The position numbers were made by a program, and so were the translations under genes. The notes under the pieces were generated by a model. It was given only the letters and a program-made list of their open reading frames with translations, ran no database searches and was not told the DNA's origin. Below, piece by piece: positions 29,801 to 39,432 of a stretch of DNA of 60,000 nt; the stretch's first letter is position 1, and every line of letters begins with the position of its first letter. This DNA comes from Lingula anatina (lineage: Eukaryota > Brachiopoda > Lingulata > Lingulida > Lingulidae), in assembly GCF_001039355.2 (NCBI RefSeq), contig NW_019775786.1, positions 64,001 to 124,000 on the forward strand. Reading direction: 5' to 3'.

Positions 29801-32800
29801 AGAAACAGTTGTCAGGCCAAAGCGGCTCGATGACTTCACCTACGAAGACAGTCACCTGTTGAGTATTCTCATGGAGGAATTGAAGAAAACAAATTTTACA
29901 GGGATGACGGTAAGGAAAATACATATTGGGTAGAAACAAGCGTTTTTAAAGTATGGTAAACGTTATTTTCTTTGGAGCCTGTTTGATTTTTCTGGTCACA
30001 TTTCTTTGATTTGAATCGATTTTACATTATTAAAATCCAATCTCTCGCTGAAGCAAACGTGTGACCCAAAGAAAGAGAAAAAATCATATTTAAATTTGAC
30101 TAGTAAATAAATAAATGACTAGTAAATAAATAATGGAATGACATATTTGTGCGTCGTCATCGAACTTCTTAAACAAATATTATTTTAGGGTCCAATGTCA
30201 TTTTATGGAAACGGTAGCAGGCCTTGGCAGATGGAAATCACCCAAGTCCAAGGTAAATGTTCCCCGGAAGTGTCTGAACCCATAATAATATATTTGTTTC
30301 CCGCCTCTCTCTCTTTCCCCACCGTCTCTCTGTCATAGGCAGCATGAATCCAGACTCATTCGTCACGCAGATTTGGAAGCCACATCAATCAACTGGCTTA
30401 TATGAACGCCTTAATGCGAAAATCGAAGATAACGATAAGTGAATGCACGTAATCAGTTACGCCGTTGTCATTAATTCGGTTTATGTTATCATAGCAACCG
30501 TACTTCGTATCAATGGTAACCGCTGCGCTGTGGTAAATTTCAGACTCTGTCCAAGTGGCTGTTGGGGTGCACAACGAGATCACAGGGCAAATCAGCATTG
30601 ATGAATCTCTGTTAAAGTGGCCTGGTACGTACAAATATTTCTTAATGTGAAATGCTTTAATTATGCTGTAGGCAAATTTATTATCTTTCACAAGTTCGCT
30701 TCGTTCTGTTTAGATAATTTATTGACCGCTTCGTGTGCGGGTGTTGTTGTGTAATCTCTCAACTTATACCCCGTTCACACTACAGTTGCCAAAATGCGCA
30801 TTTCTATAATTCGGATTTTTCGTAAGGAATCCGATTCGGTATTGCGTTCACACTCGCTAAGCGAATCCGAATCCCACGTTGAAAATTTCAGGTTAAACTT
30901 CCTGTTTTGAACACTCGCGCATGCGCCGCACAGGAAATCTTAAAATATCAACAAAAATTTGTGACGACAAATGCAACTCAAAAGACATTCCAGCATTCTT
31001 GAGAAGTATAAGGTGGCAAAATAAGTGTTTCCTCATGTTGTAGTGAGCGGTGACCGCCAAATACGTTTGGTGCAATCGCTAAAGTAATAAACCAGCGTTC
31101 ATAGATACCCGCACTTATCTGCACACATGCGCAGTAAGATCTGTACAGGTGTCGATTCCGGTAAGTTATCCGGATCGCGCTTAGAAATCCACCTCGCTTG
31201 CAGGATTTTGAAAATGCGCATTTTCAAAATCCTCTTGCGTTCACACTACTGCATTTATTCGAATTGTGACCTAATTCGCAACTTATCCGGATAACTGAGC
31301 GTAGTGTGAACGGGGTATAATACCCCGTTCACACTGCAGTCATTTAACCGGTTAAATAGCGAATTAGGTCAAGATTCGAATTATTGCGATAGTCTGAACG
31401 CATGAGGATTTTTGTAAACCGGTTTCCAAAAATCCTACTAGCGAGCTGGATTCTCTCCAGCGATTCGGTTACTTTACCGGAAGGGCCACCTGTTTAGATC
31501 GCACTGCGCATGCACTAGCAAATCTCGCGGGAAAGAAAAGCAACATGCCAGGTCAGTGGACCCACACTCTCCATCGAAATCCGGCTAGTCTCCTTCTTGT
31601 ATCCGTTAAATTCTTCCTGTTCTTACTTAAATCTTCCTTTTGACGACTTTTGGGTTAAATTTGATGTTCCAAAAACTAACACACGAGAAAAAAAAACTGA
31701 GTGCGAGAAGAGCAATGATTGGCGCCATATTTTTGTTTTCATGGATTCTGCGCGTGCGCGATTCTTCAAACCGGAACCTCTACCTGAATTTTCAGTGCAC
31801 GATTCGGTTTCCCTTTGCTGTGTGTGGCCAGACAACCGAATCGGATTTTTCACCCGTAATTCGCATTGCAAAAATTCGGATATTTCAGATTGTAGTGTGA
31901 ACGGGGTATTAAAGTACAGCTTGATATGTTCGAAACTGTCTAAGGGAGCGTTCAGATAAATCCATCTAAATAGCTGGACTGATCCCATTCAGTAGGGATT
32001 TTTGCTGAGGCGCGGTCAACGCAATTGTCGACCAGCAAGGGGGTAATTAACTGTAGTGAGGGCTCGGATATCGGAAGCTGTTTCACTCGAGGAGGCGTGT
32101 GAGGCACTTTAGGAAGAAACGATCGATTTGGATCGCTCCAGCTTATATGATTGGGTTTATCTGAACGCAGCCTAACTGTTGTTTGAAGAAACTATTATTA
32201 AAACTTACATGATACTTTGGGAAACATATCGCAATGGAAACACGCAATCTAATGTGTTTTTCATTTGCTTATTGTTTGCTTATGATAGAAACCGCATTCA
32301 TTAAGGTCACTTGATGGACATCGACATTGGATTCTAAAAAGTATCAAATTTATTTTAAAAATAATATAATAAATAAATAAATCGATTGTGCACTTGTCTT
32401 CTAGGTGGACAAGTACCTTTTGACCACACCCCTGTCGTAAACAGAATGTCGTACATAGATGGCGTTCTGGCAGCTGTCATCACTGGTCTCGCAGGGCTTG
32501 GGATTTTACTTGGGCTGTCTCTGCTAGTGTTTAACATCGTCTTCAGGAATCATCGGTAGGCGGCGTTAAATGACAATTTAACTAATGGGCGTCATGTTGG
32601 GACCTTGTTCATATTAATATTTGTGGTTTTTGGTCATACAACGGGGATTCTACACAGTCATATTGAGTTCCCACATCTGTCATGTTGTCTCTTCTCGTCA
32701 TGGTCCCTAAAGGGAGTGAATATTAATTTGTGAGCAATAAAAAACTAAGTTAAAATTTAGTAGTAAAAAAATACATTCTAGCTCAATCTACCGGTAGTGT

Positions 32801-35800
32801 ACCAAATTTATTATTCAAGACCCACTCAATTTCTCCAAACTGCATTACATTTTAAAAATTAATCAAAATTAAATTGAGCATTAAATGTGAGTAATAAAAG
32901 GGATAATAACTTCGTATGCGATCTATATTTCACAATAAAACATTGTTAACAACTCATAGAAATATAATACATTCTGTTGTACCACAAAAACGGCAGTTAT
33001 AGCTATTATTCTGATATCTGAGCTTTAGACCACGTGACCTCCATAGATGGCTATTCTCTGTTATAATCTCTAAAGAGATTACAACAAAAAACAAGCTTTT
33101 TAGAAAAAACAGGGACTTACTTTGAATGAAAAGATGGATTCATTAACCATTGCTAAGTGTGGGAAAACTGTTGTTTACTCCAGGAAAATTCATTTTTTGG
33201 CCAAAACGAACAGTTATTATATCCCTTTAATATATTCATACTTTTGAACTTGCTGCTGTGAATTACAAATAGTATGTATTTCCCTTACACCCTTAACTGG
33301 TTGTATATGTTGTAAAAAGCAGGAAACACACAAGATTAAAAGATCTCGTTAGTAATCATCTAGCACCCCATTCTCATAGATTAGATCGNTATAGAAACCG
33401 CATTCATTAAGGTCACTTGATGGACATCGACATTGGATTCTAAAAAGTATCAAATTTATTTTAAAAATAATATAATAAATAAATAAATCGATTGTGCACT
33501 TGTCTTCTAGGTGGACAAGTACCTCTTGACCACACCCCTGTCGTAAACAGAATGTCGTACATAGATGGCGTTCTGGCAGCTGTCATCACTGGTCTCGCAG
33601 GGCTTGGGATTTTACTTGGGCTGTCTCTGCTAGTGTTTAACATCGTCTTCAGGAATCATCGGTAGGCGGCGTTAAATGACAATTTAACTAATGGGCGTCA
33701 TGTTGGGACCTTGTTCATATTAATATTTGTGGTTTTTGGTCATACAACGGGGATTCTACACAGTCATATTGAGTTCCCACATCTGTCATGTTGTCTCTTC
33801 TCGTCATGGTCCCTACAGGGAGTGAATATTAATTTGTGAGCAATAAAAAACTAAGTTAAAATTTAGTAGTAAAAAAAATACGTTCTAGCTCAATCTACCG
33901 GTAGTGTACCAAATTTATTATTCAAGACCCACTCAATTTCTCCAAACTGCATTACATTTTAAAAATTAATCAAAATTAAATTGAGCATTAAATGTGAGTA
34001 ATAAAAGGGATAATAACTTCGTATGCGATCTATATTTCACAATAAAACATTGTTAACAACTCATAGAAATATAATACATTCTGTTGTACCACAAAAACGG
34101 CAGTTATAGCTATTATTCTGATATCTGAGCTTTAGACCACGTGACCTCCATAGATGGCTATTCTCTGTTATAATCTCTAAAGAGATTACAACAAAAAACA
34201 AGCTTTTTAGAAAAAACAGGGACTTACTTTGAATGAAAAGATGGATTCATTTACCATTGCTAAGTGTGGGAAAACTGTTGTTTACTCCAGGAAAATTCAT
34301 TTTTTGGCCAAAACGAACAGTTATTATATAATCATACTTTTGAACTTGTTGCTGTGAATTACAAATACTATGTATTTCCTTTACACCCTTAACTGGTTGT
34401 ACATATTGTAAAAAGCAGGAAACACACAAGATTAAAAGATCTCGTTAGTAATCATCTATGATATCAAAAAGTTAAACCTGATAAGAAATTGGAAGGAATG
34501 AGAAGGCTGCCAAAAATTTAAAAAATATCTCTGCCTATTTTGTGTTTATTATTATATCTCCAATTAGTGGGATAATTAGCTGTAATCCCCACGGCACCTC
34601 CACATCATAATTACTAAATTAATTACTAGTAGCAAATGAATACAGAACAATTTACCTTTGCTACGATAATGTAACGGAATGCGTGGATTTTGCTTCAGGC
34701 AGCTCACATACTGGGGATGGTGGGGATGGCTGGGCCTGTGTAGTGATGGCTACTGGTTCTTTTGAAGACGGCATTTCGTTTTGAGAGGCTCCTCCTGTCT
34801 CAAACTCATCGAGTAACTAAATACGTAATGTGTCTGATAAGATTGACTGAAAGCAATTACCATTACGTCAAAATACACAACTACATGTGCACACATGCCC
34901 CCTCCCCCCCCCCCCCGTCGCCCCACCCCCCCTATTACTGCTGTGAGTAGATGTGAAGTATAAACTCGATCGGAAATCATCCGCACTCAGTCACAAATTT
35001 TCCTTAACTATTATCTATCTAAGTGAATTGTAATTAGCTTTATATAGCGTTGGTAGGCATTATATAATAAACTGAATAATAATTACTCACTCTGGATACT
35101 TCAAGCTTCTTAACGACCCTGCCGCGGCGTTTTATCAACTGCTCGGTCCGTTCACTTTCTCCGGTGTTTGGTCGCTTCACACTGGCATGAAGAGTAGGCA
35201 CAGCATCCTCTTTCAAAGACCTTTTTGTCTTGAACCCCATCGTGTTCATAAGTGGGGATTCGAAACAGTCTGCCGCGAAATGTGCCCCACAAAGAACGGC
35301 CTGAGACGATGGCGAGGGTGCAGTGAAATTCTTCCTTTTTGTTTGCACAAACCTGATCCATTGGCGACGTAGATTGTGCTTTTGCGGAAACCTATGCAAG
35401 CTGTGCCCAGTATGCTTTGAGTTTGAGCAGTTCTGGGCAACACACTTTTTAACCATATTTAAATATTCACGCTTTTCATGGAGAACAGCTTCAGTGCAAC
35501 ATGAACGAGAAAGTGGGTCACATGTATTATATAGGTCAACCCTAGAACCACCTGTAAAGTAGCAGCCAAGTTTGGTGTTTTTATGTAGGTAATTTGTGCT
35601 TTTGCGGAAACCTATGCAAGCTGTGCCCAGTATGCTTTGAGTTTGAGCAGTTATGGGCATCACACTTTTTAACCATAATTGAATATTCAGATTTTCATGG
35701 AGAACAGCTTCATTGCAACATGACTGTTTCTGAACGAGAAAGTGGGTCACGTGTATTATATAGGTCAACCCCAGAACCACCTGTAAAGTACTGTAGCAGC

Positions 35801-36317
35801 CAAGTTTGGTGTTTTTATGTAGGTCAGCAAAATCGCTCTAAAAGCGTGCGCTTTTAAAATCGATTTCTACACTTAAGGGAATTAGAAGATTTTTAATAAA
35901 TGTGCAAAATTATTAGCGTTTCTTAAACAGGCAAAAGCAATATTCTAGGCTGAAAAACAGGCTAATACTTGCCCTTCAAAATGTTTCAAATTAAAAAAAT
36001 TCAGCGTAAGTTGTAATTTACATTTATGCAATCTTGATTGAGGTAGCTGTATTGTTTTTTTTTATTTCATTTTTTGTAGCCACATCAAACTGTCATCACC
36101 AAATCTTAACAACGTCATAGCGGCCGGGTGTGTTGTGGCATTTAGCTGCGTGCCATTTGTTGCACTGGACACCCGTCTTGTTCCTGCAGATGTCATGCCA
36201 GCGATGTGCATGGTGAGTTGGTTTACTGTTTTTAATTAGATTTTGATCATTTATCATGATCGAAGGCCCTAAAGTTTATTTTATGATGAAGATGATGATC
36301 GTGTTCATTATTGCCGT

Positions 36318-36366
<49 letters not shown>

Positions 36367-37577
36367 GAAAAAACGGTTATTAGTGATAATGCTACCACTG
36401 TGACAATGCATTTAACCCACGCCAGGTTGTACACTGTTTTAAGGGAAATGATAGCAATTGAGGTTTTCCAATGGAGGTGCGGCATTTGTTTGTTGTGTTT
36501 GTAAACAAAGAGTTGAGGATCTCTGGAGTAAGAATAAATGCAACTTGAAACTGAAATCATTGCACCATTCTGTTTCAGACATCAGGCTGGTTGCTGTCCA
36601 TAGCATTTAGCCTCGCGTTCGGAGCCATGTTCGCCAAGACGTGGCGTGTTTATGTGATCTTTAGAAATAAGTATGGGAGAATGAGAAAGGTATTGTTTTA
36701 TAATTGTATCATATATCCTTTATTTTATAATTATTGCATTTGCGTTCAGTGCTTCAAACCGTTTAGACACCAACATTTTAAAGCAAGCTTTGGTCAGTTT
36801 GTGACCCGGTTTCATCATAGGGTGCAATATAATTCATCATATAGTATACAAGTTAGAACCACACGGCAACATGTAGCCAGTAGCTCCGCTGAGGCGCTGT
36901 AAGCGGCCTTGCTCATTCACATTTCTCATTGACATTTATATATATAAAGTGCAAAAGGACGTAAATCGATGTTATATTTAATACAACCACGTTTTGTTAA
37001 GCTAAACCTTTACAGTTATATTTTAAATGGTCGTCACATTTTGACTAAGTTTGCATCCAATTATTTTTTAAGCTGTGAAACATTTAATTTAATTGATAAA
37101 AACATGTCATATAGTTGAGGTCCAAAGTGATGTTTACATTACGTAATGAATATAATGGTTTGACATTTATGCTGTATGTACATGTGGTGTTGGCTGGAAA
37201 TATTGATAAAATTGCTTTATTTTGGTCAGTTAAATGACATTTTTCGCCAAATTTATTTTCCTAGCCCCTACAGGATAAACACCTGTTGGTGGGGGTGGCG
37301 TTTTTAGTAATGGTGGACGTGGCCGTAATGGCGACGTGGACAGTGATAGATCCGATATACTTGACGTATCATATCCAGACAGACATGGTATGTCCACAGG
37401 AAGCGGAAGTCTCATTTCAGTATCCCAATGGTGCTTGTACCACTTCCGGTTAGGTGACACACACAAAGTCACTTTGGAATACAGTGAAAGCAGCTAGCAG
37501 ATAAACATTATGGTTACTATTGAATATAGTGACAGGTTGAATGTCAATAAATTTATTTTAGAAAAAAAAAAAAAAAA

Positions 37578-37636
<59 letters not shown>

Positions 37637-38260
37637 AAAAAAAAAAACAAACAAACAAATAAACAAAAAAGCATTCAACACTCAAAACGTTCCCACGGTG
37701 TGTATTCTCAAATATCTTATTTTTACGGCGCTACTGATGGTAATTTATCTTTAATACACTGCAGTAGTGTTGCCTAAACAAGGTACCTGGTACAGCACAG
37801 ACCCATTGATTATAAGGCTGTGAATTTACTTTTGGAATAAATGCCGATTACAGCATTGAGAAACTGCTTATTTTCGTAAGAGCTTATAGAGAATCCAAAA
37901 TAATGTTATCGAGAAGAAATCATAAATAAATAAATTGGTTAATAAATACATGTACATACAAGTAAGATAAATTAGAAATAGATGAATAAGAAAGAGAAAT
38001 TGAGGTTAAAAAAACATTAAATATTTTAGAACTCAGAAAAGTTATAACAACTTTAATTATTCCAGGAAACGGACGGGAAACGCCTGATAACGAAACACGA
38101 GTCCTGTACGTCGGAGTTAAAGACGTATTGGATTGGCGGTCTGCTGGCAGAGAAGGGATTGCTTCTGATTTTTGGGTGTTTTTTAGCCTTTGAGACGAGA
38201 AGGGTCTTTGTGCCGGAGTTGAATGATTCCAAGTAGGTACAAATAAGTATTTGGCAAATT

Positions 38261-38353
<93 letters not shown>

Positions 38354-39432
38354 CGTGCATGGTTCGCATACGAATATTCTTTTTTTGTTTTTTTTGTCCT
38401 TGTTTAAACATATCAGTACGTTTTCACAATCTGCCAATTCATTTGATTCATCTAAAAGACGTGAAATAAATTCTGTATTCGGTATGGTTTCTTATTTACA
38501 CACTTATATTGTGATATTTATTGTTTAAAAATTGTTAATCTATTGTCATTAATTTTATTGGTTTATCTATCTCTCAATCAATTTCAAGTATAATTAAAAT
38601 ATCCCCACGTTCCAGGTATCTAGGCATGTGTATCTACAACACCTGTGTTTTGTGCGGAGTTGGCGCCTCCGTCGCCATGATTGTGTCGGAGAGGCCAGCT
38701 ATCACATTCGCTTTCTCATCTCTTTGCATCATAGCGTCAGCTGCCACGACGTTAGGATTGCTGTTTGTTCCTAAGGTAAATAAATACACCACAAAACAGG
38801 CACACACAATAATTTAAAAAAGGCAGGTAAAGTTAAATGCTCTGTTTTGATTAGGGCCATGTTCCCATCCTTTTGAATTTTTAAACGTTATTTCATGTTT
38901 TAGAACCTAGTATGGTAGTTCACAGTATCAATTTTTTACGACTTGTAATGTCCATCTGTACCCTTTGGTCCAATTTCAGATTAGTTACGTTAAAAAACAC
39001 CCCAATGTAAAGCAACCTGATGGCATAACGTCTACTTTCAAAGCCAGTTTAAGAAACGTTCATAAAGAACTTTCAAAGGCAGCGTCCGTTTTTACGAGCA
39101 GTGGCCAGGGCAATGAAGATAACCTAAGTGACAGAAAGAGTGCGAGTTTAAACACAACTTTGTCAGGATTGCCAATGGTTAGGTTTTCTTCTGAACTTGG
39201 TGGTACGGAAAACGATTCACACAAAAGGTCTCAGAAAGATAAAATCACTGGAATAATAAACCGTTCGTTCTCCACTTCTGACGAGAATGGAGGAGATCAC
39301 GAGCCAACAGTTCTCCTGTCTAGCGGCGCCACGTGTTCCCCTGTTGAAAACCGTTGTTTCAAAAACCACGTGGTGGTTGGTAGTTGTACGGGGTTATATG
39401 TACCAACAGTTAATGAAGACAGTCGTCTTTAA
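23637..39432 (+). CDS. GABA-B-like class C GPCR, copy B, complete 17-exon gene
   Basis: Coding joins: 23637-24194, 26091-26228, 26626-26787, 27184-27294, 27654-27719, 27947-28141, 28434-28577, 29778-29909, 30189-30252, 30544-30624, 32405-32555 (or its duplicate 33511-33661), 36080-36212, 36579-36689, 37265-37387, 38066-38232, 38616-38775, 38980-39432. The 2949 nt encode 982 residues, close to known GABA-B subunits. Signal peptide 1-23, linker to about 134, VFT about 135-550, no cysteine-rich domain, TM1 571-597, TM2 613-631, TM3 640-668, TM4 687-712, TM5 744-766, TM6 780-801, TM7 808-829, tail 833-982. Family signatures include FGAMFAKTWRV (after TM3), FGCFLAFETR (TM5) and PELNDSKYLGM (loop 3). 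Expected role: plasma-membrane metabotropic receptor coupling to G proteins; ligand unknown. The tail has no obvious GABA-B1/B2-type coiled coil. Confidence 0.93.
24195..26090 (+). other. Copy B intron 1
   Basis: Shared with copy A; contains the GACCCACTT repeat block (about 24920-25010) and ends in a (TG)n-(TA)n tract (about 26016-26077) directly before the acceptor TTATTTCAG. Confidence 0.7.
26016..26077. repeat. (TG)n-(TA)n microsatellite at the intron 1 acceptor of copy B
   Basis: The tract ends 13 bases before exon 2 and occupies the place of the usual polypyrimidine/branch region. In copy A the equivalent is a short GT tract. Confidence 0.85.
26091..26228 (+). CDS. Copy B exon 2
   Basis: 46 codons starting CNYGAAAALVRAI, with GGGCSVST and ending FFNLIQ before GTACGT. 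Confidence 0.93.
26250..26415. mobile_element. Foldback element in intron 2 of copy B
   Basis: Left arm ACCCGCGGATCAAATATGGC; right arm GTCACATTTGATCTGCGAAT, inverted. Best preserved of the three intron 2 copies. Confidence 0.7.
26626..26787 (+). CDS. Copy B exon 3
   Basis: 54 codons, ISYGAARLKLSK to GYECQE. Ala-Ala at 26638-26643 as in copy A. The donor GTATAT is itself the first unit of a TA repeat. Confidence 0.93.
26788..26861. repeat. (TA)n-(GA)n microsatellite starting at the splice donor of copy B exon 3
   Basis: The intron begins GTATATATA and passes into GA repeats at 26811. Repeat-length change here leaves the donor bases as part of the tract. Confidence 0.9.
27184..27294 (+). CDS. 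Copy B exon 4
   Basis: 37 codons, NMAILHKLFENN to QIQDLK; acceptor GTCAACAG, donor GTTAGT. VFT lobe 2. Confidence 0.92.
27310..27480. mobile_element. Foldback element in intron 4 of copy B
   Basis: Arms GTTGATCCGCGGACTTT and CATCCGCGGATCAATTATGG on the left, TGCGGATCAACTAACG and GGGGCCATAATGG on the right; orthologous to A and C. Confidence 0.6.
27654..27719 (+). CDS. Copy B exon 5
   Basis: 22 codons, NRDARIIIFDGSEQTFRRILCK. The Tyr250-equivalent position is Ser (codon 27687-27689). Confidence 0.9.
27947..28141 (+). CDS. Copy B exon 6
   Basis: 65 codons, AYRFGMSGGKVVWLYYGWYN to ETINGL. Only a few codons differ from copy A. Confidence 0.93.
28434..28577 (+). CDS. Copy B exon 7
   Basis: 48 codons, SFDQYERRYKQW with YHPFGYDAIW to EVAKQ; donor GTAAGT. 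Confidence 0.93.
29038..29204. mobile_element. Foldback element in intron 7 of copy B
   Basis: Inverted ends TTCAGAACCA / TGGTTCTGAA, orthologous to 21275-21441. Confidence 0.65.
29335..29515. mobile_element. hAT-like fragment in intron 7 of copy B
   Basis: CAGGGGCTGATCCAGGATTG start, orthologous to 21572-21760. Copy C lacks it. Confidence 0.55.
29778..29909 (+). CDS. Copy B exon 8
   Basis: 44 codons, VVTEVVDGETVV to TNFTGMT, acceptor CCACTCAG and donor GTAAGG. It matches the GABA-B DFNY...L..M..TNF.G.T segment at the end of VFT lobe 1. Confidence 0.92.
30189..30252 (+). CDS. Copy B exon 9
   Basis: 64 nt, GPMSFYGNGSRPWQMEITQVQ plus one base, phase 1 exit; the counterpart of GABA-B VVF.NG.R....I.Q.Q. 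Confidence 0.9.
30544..30624 (+). CDS. Copy B exon 10
   Basis: 81 nt, DSVQVAVGVHNEITGQ to SLLKWPG, acceptor TTTCAG, donor GTACGT. End of the VFT; it leads into TM1 with only a short linker, as in GABA-B receptors that lack the cysteine-rich domain. Confidence 0.9.
30767..31317. mobile_element. PIF/Harbinger-like MITE 1 in intron 10 of copy B
   Basis: Starts TACCCCGTTCACACTAC, ends GTAGTGTGAACGGGGTA; flanked by TTA (30764-30766) and TAA (31318-31320). Copy C has no insert at this place (CTCTCAGTTAAGTGTACAGC at about 50847-50866). The interior is partly palindromic and non-coding. Confidence 0.8.
31321..31908. mobile_element. PIF/Harbinger-like MITE 2, directly abutting MITE 1
   Basis: Same termini TACCCCGTTCACACT and GTGTGAACGGGGTA; separated from MITE 1 by TAA only and followed by TTA (31909-31911). 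Its interior differs from MITE 1 but shares GAATTAGGTC/GAATCGGAT-type arm segments. Open frames of about 120 codons on both strands show no transposase motif. Confidence 0.8.
32405..32555 (+). CDS. Copy B exon 11 (TM1), first version
   Basis: 151 nt, phase 1 in and phase 2 out, GGQVPFDHTPVVNR...FNIVFRNHR. TM1 is the ITGLAGLGILLGLSLLVF segment. It cannot be spliced together with 33511-33661: the join would read TCT TGA a few codons on. Confidence 0.9.
32897..33229. mobile_element. AAAGGGATAA-family MITE in intron 11 of copy B
   Basis: Ends AAAGGGATAATAACTTCGT and ACGAACAGTTATTATATCCC. Copy C lacks it at the matching place (52099-52106, GTGAGTAATATTCATAG uninterrupted). The flanks suggest a TA or ATA duplication. 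Confidence 0.75.
33511..33661 (+). CDS. Copy B exon 11 (TM1), second version
   Basis: Identical in length and phase to 32405-32555, with Leu instead of Phe at the sixth residue (as in copy C). Either an alternative allele from a second contig or, less likely, a mutually exclusive exon. Confidence 0.7.
34004..34330. mobile_element. AAAGGGATAA-family MITE, second version beside the duplicated exon 11
   Basis: Same element as 32897-33229 within the duplicated block; its right terminus is lost (ACGAACAGTTATTATATAATCA). Confidence 0.7.
34661..35456 (-). CDS. THAP-domain protein gene nested antisense in intron 11 of copy B
   Basis: Exon 1 runs 35456 down to 35091 and encodes a THAP zinc finger: MVKKC, C10, RFPQKHN, QWIRFVQ, CGAHF and the AVPTL end motif (C2-CH zinc ligands), followed by a basic segment (KRRGR). 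It ends at donor CCAGA/GTGAGT in phase 0. A candidate last exon 34816-34661 (acceptor TATTTAG) continues in frame for 51 codons, LLDEFETGGASQ to HSVTLS and stop; it is Ser/Pro-rich. THAP proteins bind DNA and relate to P-element-type transposases. The THAP exon is solid; the second exon is inference. Confidence 0.65.
35376..35826. repeat. Local tandem duplication (period about 220 bp) at the THAP start in copy B
   Basis: 35376-35588 and 35596-35808 are diverged copies. The second contains a truncated THAP start (MVKKCDAHNCSNSKHTGHSL on the minus strand) cut after about 30 codons. Copy C has one copy only. Confidence 0.75.
36080..36212 (+). CDS. Copy B exon 12 (TM2)
   Basis: 133 nt, HIKLSSPNLNNVIAAGC to DVMPAMCM. 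IK.SSP..NN is the conserved first intracellular loop; the Cys in AMCM is the TM3 disulfide Cys of the family. Confidence 0.93.
36320..36363. repeat. (AAT)n microsatellite in intron 12 of copy B
   Basis: Trinucleotide repeat, shorter in copy C (about 53200-53225). Confidence 0.9.
36579..36689 (+). CDS. Copy B exon 13 (TM3 and second intracellular loop)
   Basis: 37 codons, TSGWLLSIAFSLAFGAM to RNKYGRMRK; contains FGAMFAKTWRVYVIF, the strongest GABA-B signature, and basic loop residues expected at the G-protein contact. Confidence 0.95.
36690..37264 (+). other. Copy B intron 13
   Basis: No repeat insertion: this is the empty site for the AAAGGGATAA element that copy C carries at 53864-54394. 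Confidence 0.6.
37265..37387 (+). CDS. Copy B exon 14 (TM4)
   Basis: 41 codons, PLQDKHLLVGVAFLVMVDV to THIQTDM-like end (TYHIQTDM), donor GTATGT. DPIYLTYHI follows TM4, as VDP does in GABA-B receptors. Confidence 0.93.
37560..37666. repeat. Long A-rich tract in intron 14 of copy B
   Basis: Poly-A with few interruptions on the + strand. No retroelement body was recognised next to it; the copy C equivalent is short. Confidence 0.85.
38066..38232 (+). CDS. Copy B exon 15 (TM5 and third loop)
   Basis: 167 nt, ETDGKRLITKHESC to PELNDSK; contains the extracellular Cys, the EKGLLLIFGCFLAFETR helix and the NDSK loop whose Lys is conserved in GABA-B receptors. Phase 2 exit AA/GTAGGT. Confidence 0.94.
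38262..38352. repeat. A-run and (TA)n microsatellite in intron 15 of copy B
   Basis: A-run to about 38280 then TA repeat to 38352; copy C has only a short tract near 55550. Confidence 0.9.
38616..38775 (+). CDS. Copy B exon 16 (TM6 and TM7)
   Basis: 160 nt, YLGMCIYNTCVLCGVGASVAM... to TLGLLFVPK. Identical to copy C except one silent change (GGA/GGC). Confidence 0.95.
38980..39432 (+). CDS. Copy B exon 17 (cytoplasmic tail)
   Basis: 150 codons plus TAA, ISYVKKHPN to DSRL. Ser/Thr/Asn-rich with no heptad pattern, so no evident coiled coil. Ends -SRL, a possible class I PDZ ligand. Confidence 0.9.
   Translation: MSYVKKHPNVKQPDGITSTFKASLRNVHKELSKAASVFTSSGQGNEDNLSDRKSASLNTTLSGLPMVRFSSELGGTENDSHKRSQKDKITGIINRSFSTSDENGGDHEPTVLLSSGATCSPVENRCFKNHVVVGSCTGLYVPTVNEDSRL

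Larger units (their letters stand above)
32284..34440. repeat. Direct duplication of the exon 11 region across the N at 33389
   Basis: About 32284-33360 and 33390-34440 are nearly identical copies (about 1.1 kb, carrying exon 11 and a MITE) separated by a single N. Small differences (F/L codon, a deletion near 34329) look like allelic variation. An unmerged contig overlap is the simplest reading. Confidence 0.75.

Noticed and set aside
31597-31988. Overlapping frames of about 120 codons on both strands
   Set aside because: They lie in a partly palindromic MITE, so long frames on both strands reflect the inverted arms. No transposase motif.
37560-37666. A-rich tract as the tail of a processed retrocopy
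   Set aside because: No retrocopy or LINE/SINE body precedes it and no target duplication was seen; treated as a simple repeat.
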